Of a stretch of DNA of 64,000 nucleotides, positions 7,952 through 16,988 are shown piece after piece (position 1 is the stretch's first letter; each line of letters begins with the position of its first letter). The translations under genes were made by a program, and so were the position numbers. Origin of the DNA: Bacteroidota bacterium (GTDB taxonomy: Bacteria; Bacteroidota; Ignavibacteria; UBA10030; UBA6906). The stretch covers positions 23,505-87,504 of the forward strand of contig JAHBUR010000018.1 in the NCBI GenBank assembly GCA_019637975.1, in the 5' to 3' direction. The notes beneath the pieces are model-generated. The model saw only the letters and a program-made list of their open reading frames with translations. It was not told where the DNA came from and did no database searches.

Positions 7952-8572
7952 ATGAATGTAGTCAAGCCGCTGGTGCTCGCATCCCAATCACCCCGGAGAA
8001 TAGCCCTTTTGCGTCAAATCGGGCTTCAACCGCTCATCGTCCCGAGTCATATCCCTGAAGAATTCGACGTCCGGCAAAGTCCCGTTGAAAATGCCCGTAC
8101 GCTTGCACGTGAGAAAGCCAGCGAGGTCGCCCGTCAGTTTAAAGATGCACTGATCATCGGGGCCGACACGGTAGTTGTTCTCGATGAGTATCTGTTGGCA
8201 AAGCCGGAAAACGCCTCGGATGCAAAACGAATGCTTCGCCTGCTCAGCGGGAAGACCCACCTTGTCATAACGGCATTTGCCCTGCTCGATTGTCTCTCAG
8301 GTGAAAGCGTAACGGAACATGAAACCACCGATGTGACATTCCGGGAGTTGCCCGACGACGAAATCGATCTGTATGTATCAGGCGGCTCGCCAATGGACAA
8401 AGCCGGCGCATACGGAATTCAGGATGACTACGGAGCAGTGTTCGTCAGCAAAATCAACGGGTGTTTCTACAACGTTGTGGGGTTTCCTCTCTCAAAATTT
8501 TACACTACATTACAGGAGTTTCAAGGTCATCTCATGGAATCAAAGGGCTATCTGTATGTCAAGAAAGATTAG
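7952..8572 (+). CDS. maf: Maf-type nucleoside triphosphate pyrophosphatase
   Basis: A 206-residue cytoplasmic enzyme of the Maf/HAM1-like family, which hydrolyses dTTP, UTP or modified nucleotides to the monophosphate and pyrophosphate. The N-terminal substrate loop LASQSPRR, catalytic IIGADTVV, and KPENASDAKRMLRLLSGKTH with GAYGIQDDYG all match the family. ATG 7952 gives the normal start just before LVLASQSPRR; upstream sequence is terminator. Its end overlaps the start of the next gene by 17 nt, an operon-like arrangement. The strong terminator right in front implies that it uses its own promoter or anti-termination. Confidence 0.93.
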   Translation: MNVVKPLVLASQSPRRIALLRQIGLQPLIVPSHIPEEFDVRQSPVENARTLAREKASEVARQFKDALIIGADTVVVLDEYLLAKPENASDAKRMLRLLSGKTHLVITAFALLDCLSGESVTEHETTDVTFRELPDDEIDLYVSGGSPMDKAGAYGIQDDYGAVFVSKINGCFYNVVGFPLSKFYTTLQEFQGHLMESKGYLYVKKD

Positions 8573-8960
8573 GGTTCTTGTGGCTAAAGTCGGATTGGAT
8601 GGGCACGACAGGGGGGCAAAGGTAGTCGCGGCGGCATTGCGCGACGCAGGAATGGAGGTGATTTACACCGGACTCCGCAAAACACCCGACTTGATAGTCG
8701 ATGCTGCTATTCAAGAAGATGTTGACGCAATCGGTATCAGCATTCTGAGCGGGGCACACATGACGGTGTTTCCGAAAATCATCGGACTCCTGAAAGAGAA
8801 AGGTCTCCAGGATGTTCTGCTGTTCGGGGGCGGGATCATTCCGCATCAGGATATTGACGAGCTGAAGAAACTCGGCGTCGGACAGTTGTTCACTCCGGGT
8901 GCGTCAACGCAAGAAATCGTGGGATACGTAAAGAGTTGGGTTGAACAGCACCGCAACTGA
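8556..8960 (+). CDS. Methylmalonyl-CoA mutase, cobalamin-binding small subunit
   Basis: A 134-residue protein made of a single B12-binding domain: IRVLVAKVGLDGHDRGAK contains the DxHxxG motif whose histidine ligates cobalt, followed by AIGISILSGAH and LLFGGGIIP as in methylmalonyl-CoA mutase C-terminal domains. Stand-alone domains of this size pair with a separate catalytic alpha subunit that converts methylmalonyl-CoA and succinyl-CoA; that subunit is not in this window. ATG 8556 overlaps maf by 17 nt. A role as a sensory B12 protein is less likely because no regulatory domain is attached. Confidence 0.9.
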   Translation: MSRKIRVLVAKVGLDGHDRGAKVVAAALRDAGMEVIYTGLRKTPDLIVDAAIQEDVDAIGISILSGAHMTVFPKIIGLLKEKGLQDVLLFGGGIIPHQDIDELKKLGVGQLFTPGASTQEIVGYVKSWVEQHRN

Positions 8961-9096
8961 TGGCATTCTCCAAGAGACGAAGAATCTTCTCTCGAATGAG
9001 AAAGATCTTTCTTCGGCCTGTTTCGAGTTGCAGTGGTGTTGGTTCATTGTGGACGAAGAGGGGAAGGAATAAGGGAAGCACCGTAATTTGCAATAG

Positions 9097-11448
9097 CTAT
9101 TCGTCTAGCCAGATGCCGAGTTCTTCCGATTGTGGAGCCTCTTCCCTGCCAATTGCCAATCGGCGAATCACTGGCGTAATTCCTTCGGATGAGAAAGGGA
9201 ATAAATCGTCAGGGGAGAAAATCGCCCGAAAATCCTTCGGTTCAAAAACGTCCTTGAATTTTTCAGAGAACTCGTCCAGCCTTCGCAGATAATACGCTGT
9301 ATTCTCGTCCGGAAAGTTGGGATTATACTCTGCCACCGGCTTGCAGTTTTCGAACGTCCGGACATTTGCATCGCTGCCTGTAATGTAGTATGAAATCGAA
9401 TCACCCGGCTTGAAGTGACGCCGCGCCGTGATCGCCAGTTCGTATGCCGCGCTTCTGTTTCGTTTCCCCATCTCCACATCCCGTCGGTAATCCACAAGCG
9501 ACTCTTTCAGTGACTCGGTTCGTGCAATGTCTCGGACGCTGAGTTTGTGATCAGTGATGTCGGCGCGGGTCGAAACATACAATTGGTGCAGGGCGTCAAT
9601 ATCGTGTTTCAGCAAATGCTCGATACAGTGCCTGATGTATGCTCTGCCGAACCGTTCGATGCTTCGTGAGATAAGGGAAGGACCTTTAATTGTCACGGTT
9701 CCGTCATAATCAAGAAGCGCGTAATTCTTCATCTTGTAGCTGAACATTTTCCTGTATCGCCCGTCTTGCGCAATGGTGATTCCTTCCGGCAAAATGGAGG
9801 ATAGCTTCCTGATGAAGTCCGCCTCGTCTGTCTCCGTTGTAAGGGAGGGAGGAGGGACGAAAAAGATTCCGTCGGTGTCCACTTCGATAACCGTACCGAG
9901 TTGGGATTGTATGAAGTCCATCATCTGTCGGAGAAGGGCCTGGCCCGTTGTGGTCACGACGTCGGCTTGTGAGAAATCATTGAACAGGCCGCGTGTATAC
10001 CCGAGATAGCCGTAAAAAGAGTTGATGAGGATCTTCAGGGATGATTGCATCGCGTCAAGCTTTGCTTTCTGCGAGGCATCTGCAGTGGCTTTCATCCGTT
10101 TCTTGGTCTCGAGTCGTGAAGACGTGAGCGTCCGTAGCAACTCCTTGAACACGCCAAGAACATCCGATACGGGCGCAATCTCCTTTTGAATCATTATGGA
10201 AGGATACAGCGATTCAACGTCGACATGAATGACGGGGCCGACGACCCCGGTTACGAAAATATCAGTGTAGCCGCCTGTTGTTTGCGTTCCGATTCCGGGC
10301 TGTGGAATGGAGTGCTTCACGCGGAGGTATTCACGAACGATCAGACTTTCGATTTTGGCTGCCGAACCCATGCGTGCGACTTGACCATAGCCGAACGGAA
10401 GCATCTGCGTAAGATGGAATGTTGTGCCCGAAAGTTGCTCGCTGAGCAACCGTGTTTCATGAACGTCGTCGAGGGCGTACTTCATGAGTGTCTGCGGCTC
10501 CTGGTCCCAATACCACGAGATCTTGTCACCGGGGATGTACGTTCGTTCCTCCGCAGCGAGACCGAAGTACTTGGCTGCATACTTCAGTCCGTAGCTTTCC
10601 ATGTTCCGCTTCATCATATCATAACTCTGGACCAACAACATCGTGTCGATGATATGACGTCCTGCAATCTCCGTTGCGGTATATTCGTACGAACGATCGG
10701 CATACGAGGCCCGAGTATCAAACGAGCGGGGGAGACTTCCGTCACGACTGATCTTGAACGGAACCTTGTGCAGCTCGCAACGCTTGATGATGTACGGGAG
10801 ATCGAAATTGTAGATGTTATGTCCTTCTATCACGTCGGGATCCCTATCCCGGATGATGCGAACGAGTTCTTCAAGCATATCACGCTCGTCCAGTTTTCTT
10901 CCGCCGATGAGATGCTGCCATCCGGAGTTATCCGAAAGAGCAACGAGGATTATCCGGTCGGCCGGGCGGTTTGCGTTGCTGAACCGGTACGGTCCGCCCG
11001 TATAGGTTTCGATATCCAACTGCATTCGATGGACGTCCTGAAACAGCATCCCCTTGAACAACGTTTGGCCGGATTGCATCAGGTATTGTGTTACCGGATC
11101 GGAGTAGAGAAAGATGCTGTCAAGCTGGGTGTAGGACTCGATCTTCTGTTTTGTCAACGCATTGAAGGTATCAAGTACAAAACGAACAGCCTCCCACATG
11201 GCACCCCAATCCTCAAATGCACAAAGGAATTGATAGGATGAGGAGCCATCCAGTTGCTTCAACCAATGTCTCTTACTGTAGCCATTAAGGAGGTTCCTGT
11301 CGGAGAGGAAAAAGAAGGGGAAGAACTCGTCATCTTCATGTCGAACCGTGCCATTCTCCCTGAAATAGATACGCATCGTGCCGTTATCAGTATGATGAAC
11401 AGCAACGATGCGCTCGTCAGAGTTGTGGCCGTAAAGGAGGCGATCCAT
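9097..11448 (-). CDS. polB: Family B DNA polymerase (Pol II-like)
   Basis: A 783-residue DNA polymerase with proofreading exonuclease. Exo I QLDIET (D145, E147), Exo II EGHNIYNFD (D216) and Exo III YALDDV (D328) are intact. So are polymerase motif A HVDVESLYPSIM (D410), motif B LKILINSFYGYLGY (~471-484) and motif C EVDTDG (D524, D526), so both activities should work. Family B enzymes in bacteria serve repair and restart past lesions. It is the last gene of a minus-strand operon, 7 nt after the slipin gene, and converges with the mutase subunit gene. The length matches E. coli Pol II (783). Confidence 0.93.
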   Translation of the reverse strand: MDRLLYGHNSDERIVAVHHTDNGTMRIYFRENGTVRHEDDEFFPFFFLSDRNLLNGYSKRHWLKQLDGSSSYQFLCAFEDWGAMWEAVRFVLDTFNALTKQKIESYTQLDSIFLYSDPVTQYLMQSGQTLFKGMLFQDVHRMQLDIETYTGGPYRFSNANRPADRIILVALSDNSGWQHLIGGRKLDERDMLEELVRIIRDRDPDVIEGHNIYNFDLPYIIKRCELHKVPFKISRDGSLPRSFDTRASYADRSYEYTATEIAGRHIIDTMLLVQSYDMMKRNMESYGLKYAAKYFGLAAEERTYIPGDKISWYWDQEPQTLMKYALDDVHETRLLSEQLSGTTFHLTQMLPFGYGQVARMGSAAKIESLIVREYLRVKHSIPQPGIGTQTTGGYTDIFVTGVVGPVIHVDVESLYPSIMIQKEIAPVSDVLGVFKELLRTLTSSRLETKKRMKATADASQKAKLDAMQSSLKILINSFYGYLGYTRGLFNDFSQADVVTTTGQALLRQMMDFIQSQLGTVIEVDTDGIFFVPPPSLTTETDEADFIRKLSSILPEGITIAQDGRYRKMFSYKMKNYALLDYDGTVTIKGPSLISRSIERFGRAYIRHCIEHLLKHDIDALHQLYVSTRADITDHKLSVRDIARTESLKESLVDYRRDVEMGKRNRSAAYELAITARRHFKPGDSISYYITGSDANVRTFENCKPVAEYNPNFPDENTAYYLRRLDEFSEKFKDVFEPKDFRAIFSPDDLFPFSSEGITPVIRRLAIGREEAPQSEELGIWLDE

Positions 11449-11455
11449 TCAACAG

Positions 11456-12229
11456 CTACTTCTTTCCGTTCTTCTTGTTGTAGGCCTCCAGAAACGGCGC
11501 AATCAAGTCGATAGGAAGTGGAAAGATCGTGGTAGAGTTCTTTTCCGATGCGACTTCAGTGAGAGTTTGAAGATAGCGGAGTTGCAGCGCCGTCGGATGT
11601 CCTTCAATGACCCCTGCTGCATCTGCAAGTCGTTGTGACGCCTGGAATTCGCCTTCGGCATGGATCACCTTTGCACGGCGTTCGCGTTCAGCTTCCGCCT
11701 GTTTGGCCATTGCGCGTTGCATCTCGGTAGGCAGATCAATGTGTTTGACTTCCACATTGGAGACTTTAATGCCCCACGGCTCGGTTTGGTGGTCGATGAT
11801 CTTCTGAAGCTCCTGGTTGATTTTGTCGCGCTCGGCAAGAAGCTCATCCAGCTCGGATTGACCCAGAATGCTCCGCAGAGTTGTTTGCGAAAGTTGCGAT
11901 GTTGCAACAAGGTAATTCTCCACTTCAACAATTGCCTTGTCGGGCTGGACAACCCTGAAGTACAGCACCGCGTTCACTTTGATCGAGACGTTATCGCGTG
12001 TGATAACATCTTGCGGAGGCACATCCATGACGACTGTCCGCAAGCTGACCTTTACCATCTTATCAACAAGCGGAATCAAGAGGATAATGCCCGGTCCTTT
12101 GACAGCGATCAGGCGGCCGAGCCGGAAGATGACGCCGCGCTCATACTCACGCAAAATGCGAATCGCATTCGCGAGAAGTATGGCAACGAACATAATGAGC
12201 ATGAACATAAACATACTGATGACTTCCAT
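11456..12229 (-). CDS. Slipin / stomatin-like SPFH membrane protein
   Basis: A 257-residue protein with one N-terminal membrane segment (residues ~3-25, [18 protein letters not shown]) followed by the SPFH domain ([27 protein letters not shown]) and a C-terminal coiled coil rich in Ala, Glu and Arg. Slipins oligomerise on the membrane and in archaea are cleaved by the NfeD protease encoded next to them. Here the nfeD gene is directly upstream with 12 nt between, the classical pair. They are thought to organise membrane microdomains or membrane protein quality control. Confidence 0.93.
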   Translation of the reverse strand: MEVISMFMFMLIMFVAILLANAIRILREYERGVIFRLGRLIAVKGPGIILLIPLVDKMVKVSLRTVVMDVPPQDVITRDNVSIKVNAVLYFRVVQPDKAIVEVENYLVATSQLSQTTLRSILGQSELDELLAERDKINQELQKIIDHQTEPWGIKVSNVEVKHIDLPTEMQRAMAKQAEAERERRAKVIHAEGEFQASQRLADAAGVIEGHPTALQLRYLQTLTEVASEKNSTTIFPLPIDLIAPFLEAYNKKNGKK

Positions 12230-12241
12230 GGTATACCTCGT

Positions 12242-13543
12242 TCAAGAGTGAGTGGGAAACGTGGGTTTTACGCGTAGATGCAGATTCTCGACTTCTACAA
12301 CTGTAATGCTTGCCCCCCGTGGAATTTTTCCTTCCGTGCTCGTTGCACTCCAAATCTCCCCGTGAACACGAACCTGACCATCGGGATTCAGACTGCTGAT
12401 GGCTTCGCCCTGCTCACCGACAATTCCCTCGATACCTGTGGTCGGTTTCCTTCGTTGTGCCCTGATTCCCATTCCGATGGCAAAGGCGAAAAAGGCGGCA
12501 GTGAACAGAACTGCCGGAATAATAACACTCCATGAAATCTTTATGAACTCCAAGGTGGAACCCGGTTCAATCAGCATGATAGAGCCCAATGTCAGTGAAA
12601 TAACGCCCGCGACCGTTAGAAGTCCGTAGCTGGTGACTTTGATTTCTGCTATAAACAAAATGATGGCGAAAATAATCAAGGCAAGCCCTGCATAGTTGAG
12701 GGGCATTGTATGAAGTGAATACAGAGCGATGATCATGGCGATGACACCGACTACCCCCGGAAGAATCGAGCCCGGGTTGTACAATTCAAACATCAATCCA
12801 TAAATGCCGAGAAGGAAGAAGATATACGCCACGTTTGGATCGCTCAGGAGGTCGAGGAGTTTGTATCTCCAGCCCATTTCGATTTGCGTAATCTCAGCGT
12901 CTTTGGTCATCAAGATGCGCTTGCTTTCCTTCACTTCAACAGTCTTCCCGTCAATTGAATCGAGCAAGGCGTTGACCGTTGGAGCAACGACATCGATGAC
13001 GCGATTCGACAAGGCCTCCGTTTCGGTGATGGAGATACTCTTCCGGACCGCTTCTTCAGCCCATTCAATATTGCGGTTTCGCTTCTCGCTGATAGTACGA
13101 ATGAACGCGGCGGCATCATTGGTGGCTTTCTCATTCATGATGGAGTCTTTTTCCCCGCCCTGCAGCCCGACGGGATGAGCTGCACCAATATTGGTTCCGG
13201 GTGCCATTGCTGCGATGTGAGCCGACAGTGTGATGAACGTGCCTGCTGAAGCAGATTGAGCCCCCGGTGGCCAAACGAACACAATGACGGGAAGCGGCGC
13301 ATCGAGTATATCGCTCACAATGACGCGAGTTGACTTGAGCAGGCCTCCGGGGGTATTCAGACGAAGGACAATACATGACGCGTTTGCTTCGTGTGCCTGA
13401 CGGATTTCTTGACGGATGAAGTCTGCTGTTGCAGGGTTGATGGACGCATCAACAGTAATAACATGAACCAAGGGTCCTGCAAGCAGGGTAGAGGAAGAGA
13501 ACAGAAGGAGGAAACTCAATCGTGATGGAGAGAGCGTTGGCAT
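12242..13543 (-). CDS. NfeD-type membrane serine protease (ClpP class)
   Basis: A 433-residue protein: signal peptide (MPTLSPSRLSFLLLFSSS...), a ClpP/SppA-like protease domain to ~residue 230 with LNTPGG and the serine region GAQSASAGTF, four to five TM helices (~235-370), and a C-terminal OB-fold NfeD domain (GIEGIVGEQGEAISSL ... GEIWSA). ATG 13543 is preferred over the longer frame because AAGGAGCG lies 8 nt upstream and the signal peptide starts here. It leads the operon with slipin and the family B polymerase and is presumed to cut the slipin near its C-terminus. Confidence 0.92.
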   Translation of the reverse strand: MPTLSPSRLSFLLLFSSSTLLAGPLVHVITVDASINPATADFIRQEIRQAHEANASCIVLRLNTPGGLLKSTRVIVSDILDAPLPVIVFVWPPGAQSASAGTFITLSAHIAAMAPGTNIGAAHPVGLQGGEKDSIMNEKATNDAAAFIRTISEKRNRNIEWAEEAVRKSISITETEALSNRVIDVVAPTVNALLDSIDGKTVEVKESKRILMTKDAEITQIEMGWRYKLLDLLSDPNVAYIFFLLGIYGLMFELYNPGSILPGVVGVIAMIIALYSLHTMPLNYAGLALIIFAIILFIAEIKVTSYGLLTVAGVISLTLGSIMLIEPGSTLEFIKISWSVIIPAVLFTAAFFAFAIGMGIRAQRRKPTTGIEGIVGEQGEAISSLNPDGQVRVHGEIWSATSTEGKIPRGASITVVEVENLHLRVKPTFPTHS

Positions 13544-13629
13544 GGAGCGCTCCTTAGTGATCAGCACTTGCTGACTGTTGTGGGTTTATGCTTTCTGAAT
13601 ACTGAAACACTCTCGAAACAGTTTGATTC

Positions 13630-13717
<88 letters not shown>

Positions 13718-13727
13718 GGATGCCATA

Positions 13728-13979
13728 TCAGGTTTGCCAACTGGTCACGTGACCATCCAGCCACTTCCGGCCGGCACCCGATTTCAAGAACAACTCTCTT
13801 TGTCTTGCAGAAGACGTATCAGAAAATTCCTCAACGTGAATCAATCGCCAAGGGATGCCCGCCTTCGTAAACGAGGTCTTGCCGTTGTTGTGTTCGACCA
13901 ATCGTTTCTGATAGTCCTTTGTAGAGCCAACATACCTCTTCTTGAGTTTGTCACTCCACAAGACATATACGTAATGCAT
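13728..13979 (-). CDS. GIY-YIG nuclease domain protein
   Basis: An 83-residue single-domain protein: YVYVLWSDKLKKRYVGSTKD (the GIY-YIG variant YVYVL...YVG), the conserved arginine in YQKRLVEHN and the metal-binding glutamate region SSARQRELFLKSGAGRKWL. Such small UPF0213/YhbQ-like proteins are common and are often found beside tRNA genes in this group of bacteria; their role is unclear (DNA repair or selfish endonuclease). ATG 13979 is chosen because longer frames would translate the disrupted tRNA copy. The gene sits between two tRNA-Ser copies in the same orientation. Confidence 0.85.
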   Translation of the reverse strand: MHYVYVLWSDKLKKRYVGSTKDYQKRLVEHNNGKTSFTKAGIPWRLIHVEEFSDTSSARQRELFLKSGAGRKWLDGHVTSWQT

Positions 13980-13990
13980 AGTACTTCTGT

Positions 13991-14104
13991 TGAGAGTGGG
14001 ATTCTCCGCCGGAGGCGGATGCGCCTCCGGCGCAGAACCCACGGTACCCTTGCGAGTACACTACCTTTCCAGGGTAGCCAATTAAACCACTCTTGCACCT
14101 CTCC
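13991..14104 (-). pseudogene. tRNA-Ser pseudogene with insert in its T-loop
   Basis: Bases 14035-14104 repeat, without a mismatch I can see, the matching part of tRNA-Ser(GGA) (5' acceptor strand through variable arm and half of the T-arm). After the T-loop a 30-nt insert separates the two halves of the T-arm, and the 3' acceptor strand (13991-14000) no longer matches the 5' strand. It cannot form a normal tRNA. Confidence 0.88.
14005..14034. repeat. Palindromic insertion inside the tRNA-Ser copy
   Basis: Bases 14007-14017 (CGCCGGAGGCG) and 14022-14032 (CGCCTCCGGCG) are a perfect 11-bp inverted repeat around GATG. The block is absent from the intact tRNA-Ser, where the flanking T-loop bases are contiguous. 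It has the form of a small REP-like palindromic element. Confidence 0.85.
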
Positions 14105-14109
14105 GGATG

Positions 14110-14196
14110 CTATTTCAGTTGTTGGAATCGATGTTGATCATCCAACCATTTCCCCTTCTTTTTGGCGGGACTCTTGCGCCTCGCCGGATGCATTTC
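14110..14196 (-). pseudogene. C-terminal remnant of a second GIY-YIG gene
   Basis: The minus-strand frame ending at the TAG at 14110 reads ...KSPAKKKGKWLDDQHRFQQLK, matching the tail KSGAGRKWLDGHVTSWQT of the intact neighbour; the DNA of the KWLD region is also similar. No GIY-YIG core remains upstream. Like the intact gene it stops a few nt before a tRNA-Ser copy. Confidence 0.65.
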
Positions 14197-14241
14197 ACAA
14201 CATTTCTGCAAAAAGATATGAAGAATGTGTGTGTGATGCAA

Positions 14242-14270
14242 TTTGAAATCCCGGTAAATCAAGGTATATT
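14242..14270 (+). promoter_or_regulatory. Promoter of the surface glycan operon
   Basis: TTTG (14242-14245), 19 nt, TATATT (14265-14270) fits the Bacteroidota -33/-7 layout; read as sigma-70 it is TTGAAA-16-TATATT. ATG 14303 is 32 nt downstream. Confidence 0.7.
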
Positions 14271-14302
14271 GGCATCGATTATTGTGCACATTCCTCCACA
14301 CG

Positions 14303-15814
14303 ATGTCAAAAGCTAAGCAAACCTTCCACAGCGCGATCTGGAATCACGGCGGGAGAATTCTCGAATACCTGCTGATGTATATCACTTCCATTGTTATTGC
14401 CCGTGGCTTGGGCGTCGAGGAAAATGGAAGATTTGTCGGGTTGTTCAGCCTCTCACATTTGATTCTCGTCTTTTGTTCGTTAGGACTGGAAACTTCGCTT
14501 AACAAATTCATTCCGCAGCTTGCCGATGAGCACGCCAACAAGCAGGCAGCATATATGTTGCGAATGTCGCTCCTCATTCGTGGAGCGGCGTTTCTTGCAG
14601 CAGTTGTGCTGTTCTCGATTGTGATTCGCATGTTCACAGTACCGTTTCTTGAGCGCAACAGTGATGTGTTGGTGATTGTGTTGTTGTTTACCGGTGCACG
14701 TTCCCTCTTTCCCCTTTTTGCAATGGTTCTTACGGCACAACTGCGCACCGCCCTCACTGCGCGCATCAATCTGGTCATCAGGGTAATTGAGCTTGCCGGC
14801 ATACTCATCCTCACTCAGATGCAGTTCACGGTCTTTGCCTTGTTTATTCTCTTTTTCAGTACGAGCATAATGCATGGTGTCGCATACGCAATGTTTTCAC
14901 GAGTGAACATTGTTCGTGATGTTGCATCTGTTGATATGAAGCCGATTGTGACATTCGGGGGTATTTATTGGATGAATACGATTGTCGACTTTGTCCTCGG
15001 CCGTCAAGGGGATGTACTGTTTCTGACCAGCCTGTTGCCTGATACATCGCAGGGAGGCCTGTACGATGTAGCCTACTCGATTGCTCAAATCGCTTCCATC
15101 GCGATGACGGTGGGACTATCCGGTGTTACGTTTGCCACCTTTGCGCGGCTTGCAGTTGAGGATCAATCGTCAATGAACAGGTTCTATGCATTCTCAATAA
15201 GGATCATCTCACTCCTGACAATCCCGCTCTACACATTCATCATTTTTCATGCGGAAGCCATTGTGGCAATATTGTATTCACCGCAATACGCGTCGTCAGC
15301 TCCGCTTGTGCAGGGAATACTTGTCTTTCGAATAGCATCACGGCTGTTTGGCGGGCCGGAGAATGGAGAGTATCTGCTTTCCCGCGGAAGAGTGGCGACG
15401 TTGGTGAGTATTGGCGTTGTGGCCGCCTTGGTAAACTTCGGACTGAATATCCTCCTGATTCCCACGCTCGGCGCGTCCGGTTCAGTGATAGCGAGCGGAT
15501 GTGGAAATCTCCTGGTGAATTTGCTCGGAGCTCTCATGGTGTCCCGAATCTCGCAAAACAGGCTTCAGATTGTCTATTGGGCCGGACTTGTTTCTGTATG
15601 CTGCATTCCGGCGCTGATATGCGCGTATGTATTGCCGTCAGATAGCATCTCCTCACTTATTTTTGCGGCGAGCCTATATGGAGCGCTTCTGATTGGAGGA
15701 TTGGTTTTGCTCAAACCGCTGACACAAACAGACAAAGACTGGCTGGCCAAGATTGATGGTCGAATGGCCACCATTCTCAGGCTATTTACGCGTCCCAGCC
15801 TTCAATCCCCTTGA
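14303..15814 (+). CDS. Polysaccharide flippase (Wzx / MATE-like)
   Basis: A 503-residue inner-membrane protein with 12 or more predicted helices. The N-terminus (AIWNHGGRILEYLLMYITSIVIARGLGVEENGRFVGLFSL) is the standard start of O-antigen/teichoic-acid flippases, and GASGSVIASGCGNLL near the C-terminus is typical of the same superfamily. It would move lipid-linked sugar units across the inner membrane. It is the first gene of the operon that holds the glycosyltransferases. ATG 14303 is used in place of an upstream ATG because it fits the promoter distance and the usual N-terminus. Confidence 0.88.
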   Translation: MSKAKQTFHSAIWNHGGRILEYLLMYITSIVIARGLGVEENGRFVGLFSLSHLILVFCSLGLETSLNKFIPQLADEHANKQAAYMLRMSLLIRGAAFLAAVVLFSIVIRMFTVPFLERNSDVLVIVLLFTGARSLFPLFAMVLTAQLRTALTARINLVIRVIELAGILILTQMQFTVFALFILFFSTSIMHGVAYAMFSRVNIVRDVASVDMKPIVTFGGIYWMNTIVDFVLGRQGDVLFLTSLLPDTSQGGLYDVAYSIAQIASIAMTVGLSGVTFATFARLAVEDQSSMNRFYAFSIRIISLLTIPLYTFIIFHAEAIVAILYSPQYASSAPLVQGILVFRIASRLFGGPENGEYLLSRGRVATLVSIGVVAALVNFGLNILLIPTLGASGSVIASGCGNLLVNLLGALMVSRISQNRLQIVYWAGLVSVCCIPALICAYVLPSDSISSLIFAASLYGALLIGGLVLLKPLTQTDKDWLAKIDGRMATILRLFTRPSLQSP

Positions 15815-15821
15815 CAGATCA

Positions 15822-16988
15822 ATGAAATCATCGACGACACTTTCGCGGGACAATCCTGCATTGCACATAGCTCTTGTAACGCAATCGTGCGACAACGAAA
15901 CGGGCATCGGAAGGATTGTTCTTTCGCTTGGAGCCGAGTTCGAGAAACAGGGTCACACGGTGAGTGTCGTTGCTCAGTATTTTGACGGGGAGAATCGTCG
16001 TTTCCAATATCGGCAGATTCCCTTGCGGACCTCATTCAATTCGCTTGATCGTCTGGCGTTACGATACCTGACGAAACCGGCGTTGCGTCAGCTCCATTGC
16101 GATATCGTCAACTCATACATGATCGGACGAGGCGCATCGGTTGTCACCGCGCAGAGTTGTCATATTGCAGGAATGGAAATACGGAAACAACACCAAGCCC
16201 GACTTCCCTGGCGACGGAACTTCGGTATTTTTGACAGAGTAACTCTACAGGATGAGAGATTCCTTGTCCGTTCACATCACACAAAACGCATTATTGCCGT
16301 CTCGCAATTGGTGAAGGATCAGTTCATCCAATACTACAACATCGATCCGGAACGAGTTGTCGTTATTCCCAACGGAGTGGATGTCGGGAAGTTCAAGCAG
16401 CTTCGAGCAATAGGTAATCGGGAGAATCTTCGGAGTCAGTACGGAATTCCAAGAGATGGATTCATGCTTCTCTTTGTCGGGAATGAATTTGATCGCAAGG
16501 GGCTTCACGTGCTCATCCGGAGCATTGCCGTCTTGAAGGGAAATGATGTGCGGCTTCTTGTGATTGGTTCCGATGATTCTGCTCCGTATGCGTCTCTTGC
16601 TGCGAGCCTTGGCGTATCGGACAAAGTCATCTTCGGCGGAAGAGTGCGCGGACCCGAAGCACTGTTTGTGGCTGCTGATGCCTTCGTCTTTCCGACGGTG
16701 TATGAACCGTTCGGAATGGTTCTCATGGAGGCGATGGCTGCAGGCGTGCCGCTCATTGCCACACGCCATGCCGGCGCGTTGGAAGATTGTACACACGAGC
16801 ATCACGGTGTATTTCTTTCCGATCCGCTTTCTGTCGAGGAGTTGTCGTATTCCATTCAACGACTCATTGATGATAGCCAACTCCGGCACCGGCTCTCTGA
16901 AGCGGGAATCGCATTCGCACAGCAACTCTCATGGGACGAAGTTGCATTCCGGACGCTCCAGGTATATAGGGAAATAAGAGATCTGTAA
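15822..16988 (+). CDS. GT4 family glycosyltransferase
   Basis: A 388-residue cytosolic or membrane-associated glycosyltransferase with a GT-B fold. The N-terminal acceptor domain begins ALHIALVTQSCDNETGIGRIV, the middle holds VVVIPNGVDVGKFK, and the donor domain contains FVFPTVYEPFGMVLMEAMAAG with the E-x7-E motif of retaining GT4 enzymes. ATG 15822 lies 7 nt after the flippase stop; earlier in-frame starts lie inside the flippase gene. It transfers a sugar from a nucleotide or lipid donor to the growing surface glycan; donor and linkage cannot be read from sequence. Confidence 0.9.
   Translation: MKSSTTLSRDNPALHIALVTQSCDNETGIGRIVLSLGAEFEKQGHTVSVVAQYFDGENRRFQYRQIPLRTSFNSLDRLALRYLTKPALRQLHCDIVNSYMIGRGASVVTAQSCHIAGMEIRKQHQARLPWRRNFGIFDRVTLQDERFLVRSHHTKRIIAVSQLVKDQFIQYYNIDPERVVVIPNGVDVGKFKQLRAIGNRENLRSQYGIPRDGFMLLFVGNEFDRKGLHVLIRSIAVLKGNDVRLLVIGSDDSAPYASLAASLGVSDKVIFGGRVRGPEALFVAADAFVFPTVYEPFGMVLMEAMAAGVPLIATRHAGALEDCTHEHHGVFLSDPLSVEELSYSIQRLIDDSQLRHRLSEAGIAFAQQLSWDEVAFRTLQVYREIRDL

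Noticed and set aside
8500..8560. Possible cobalamin riboswitch before the B12-binding subunit
   Set aside because: The gene overlaps maf, and no B12-box-like sequence is visible upstream.
10186..11241. 351-codon ORF on the + strand opposite the family B polymerase
   Set aside because: All exonuclease and polymerase motifs are on the minus strand; the antisense frame shows no recognisable domain.
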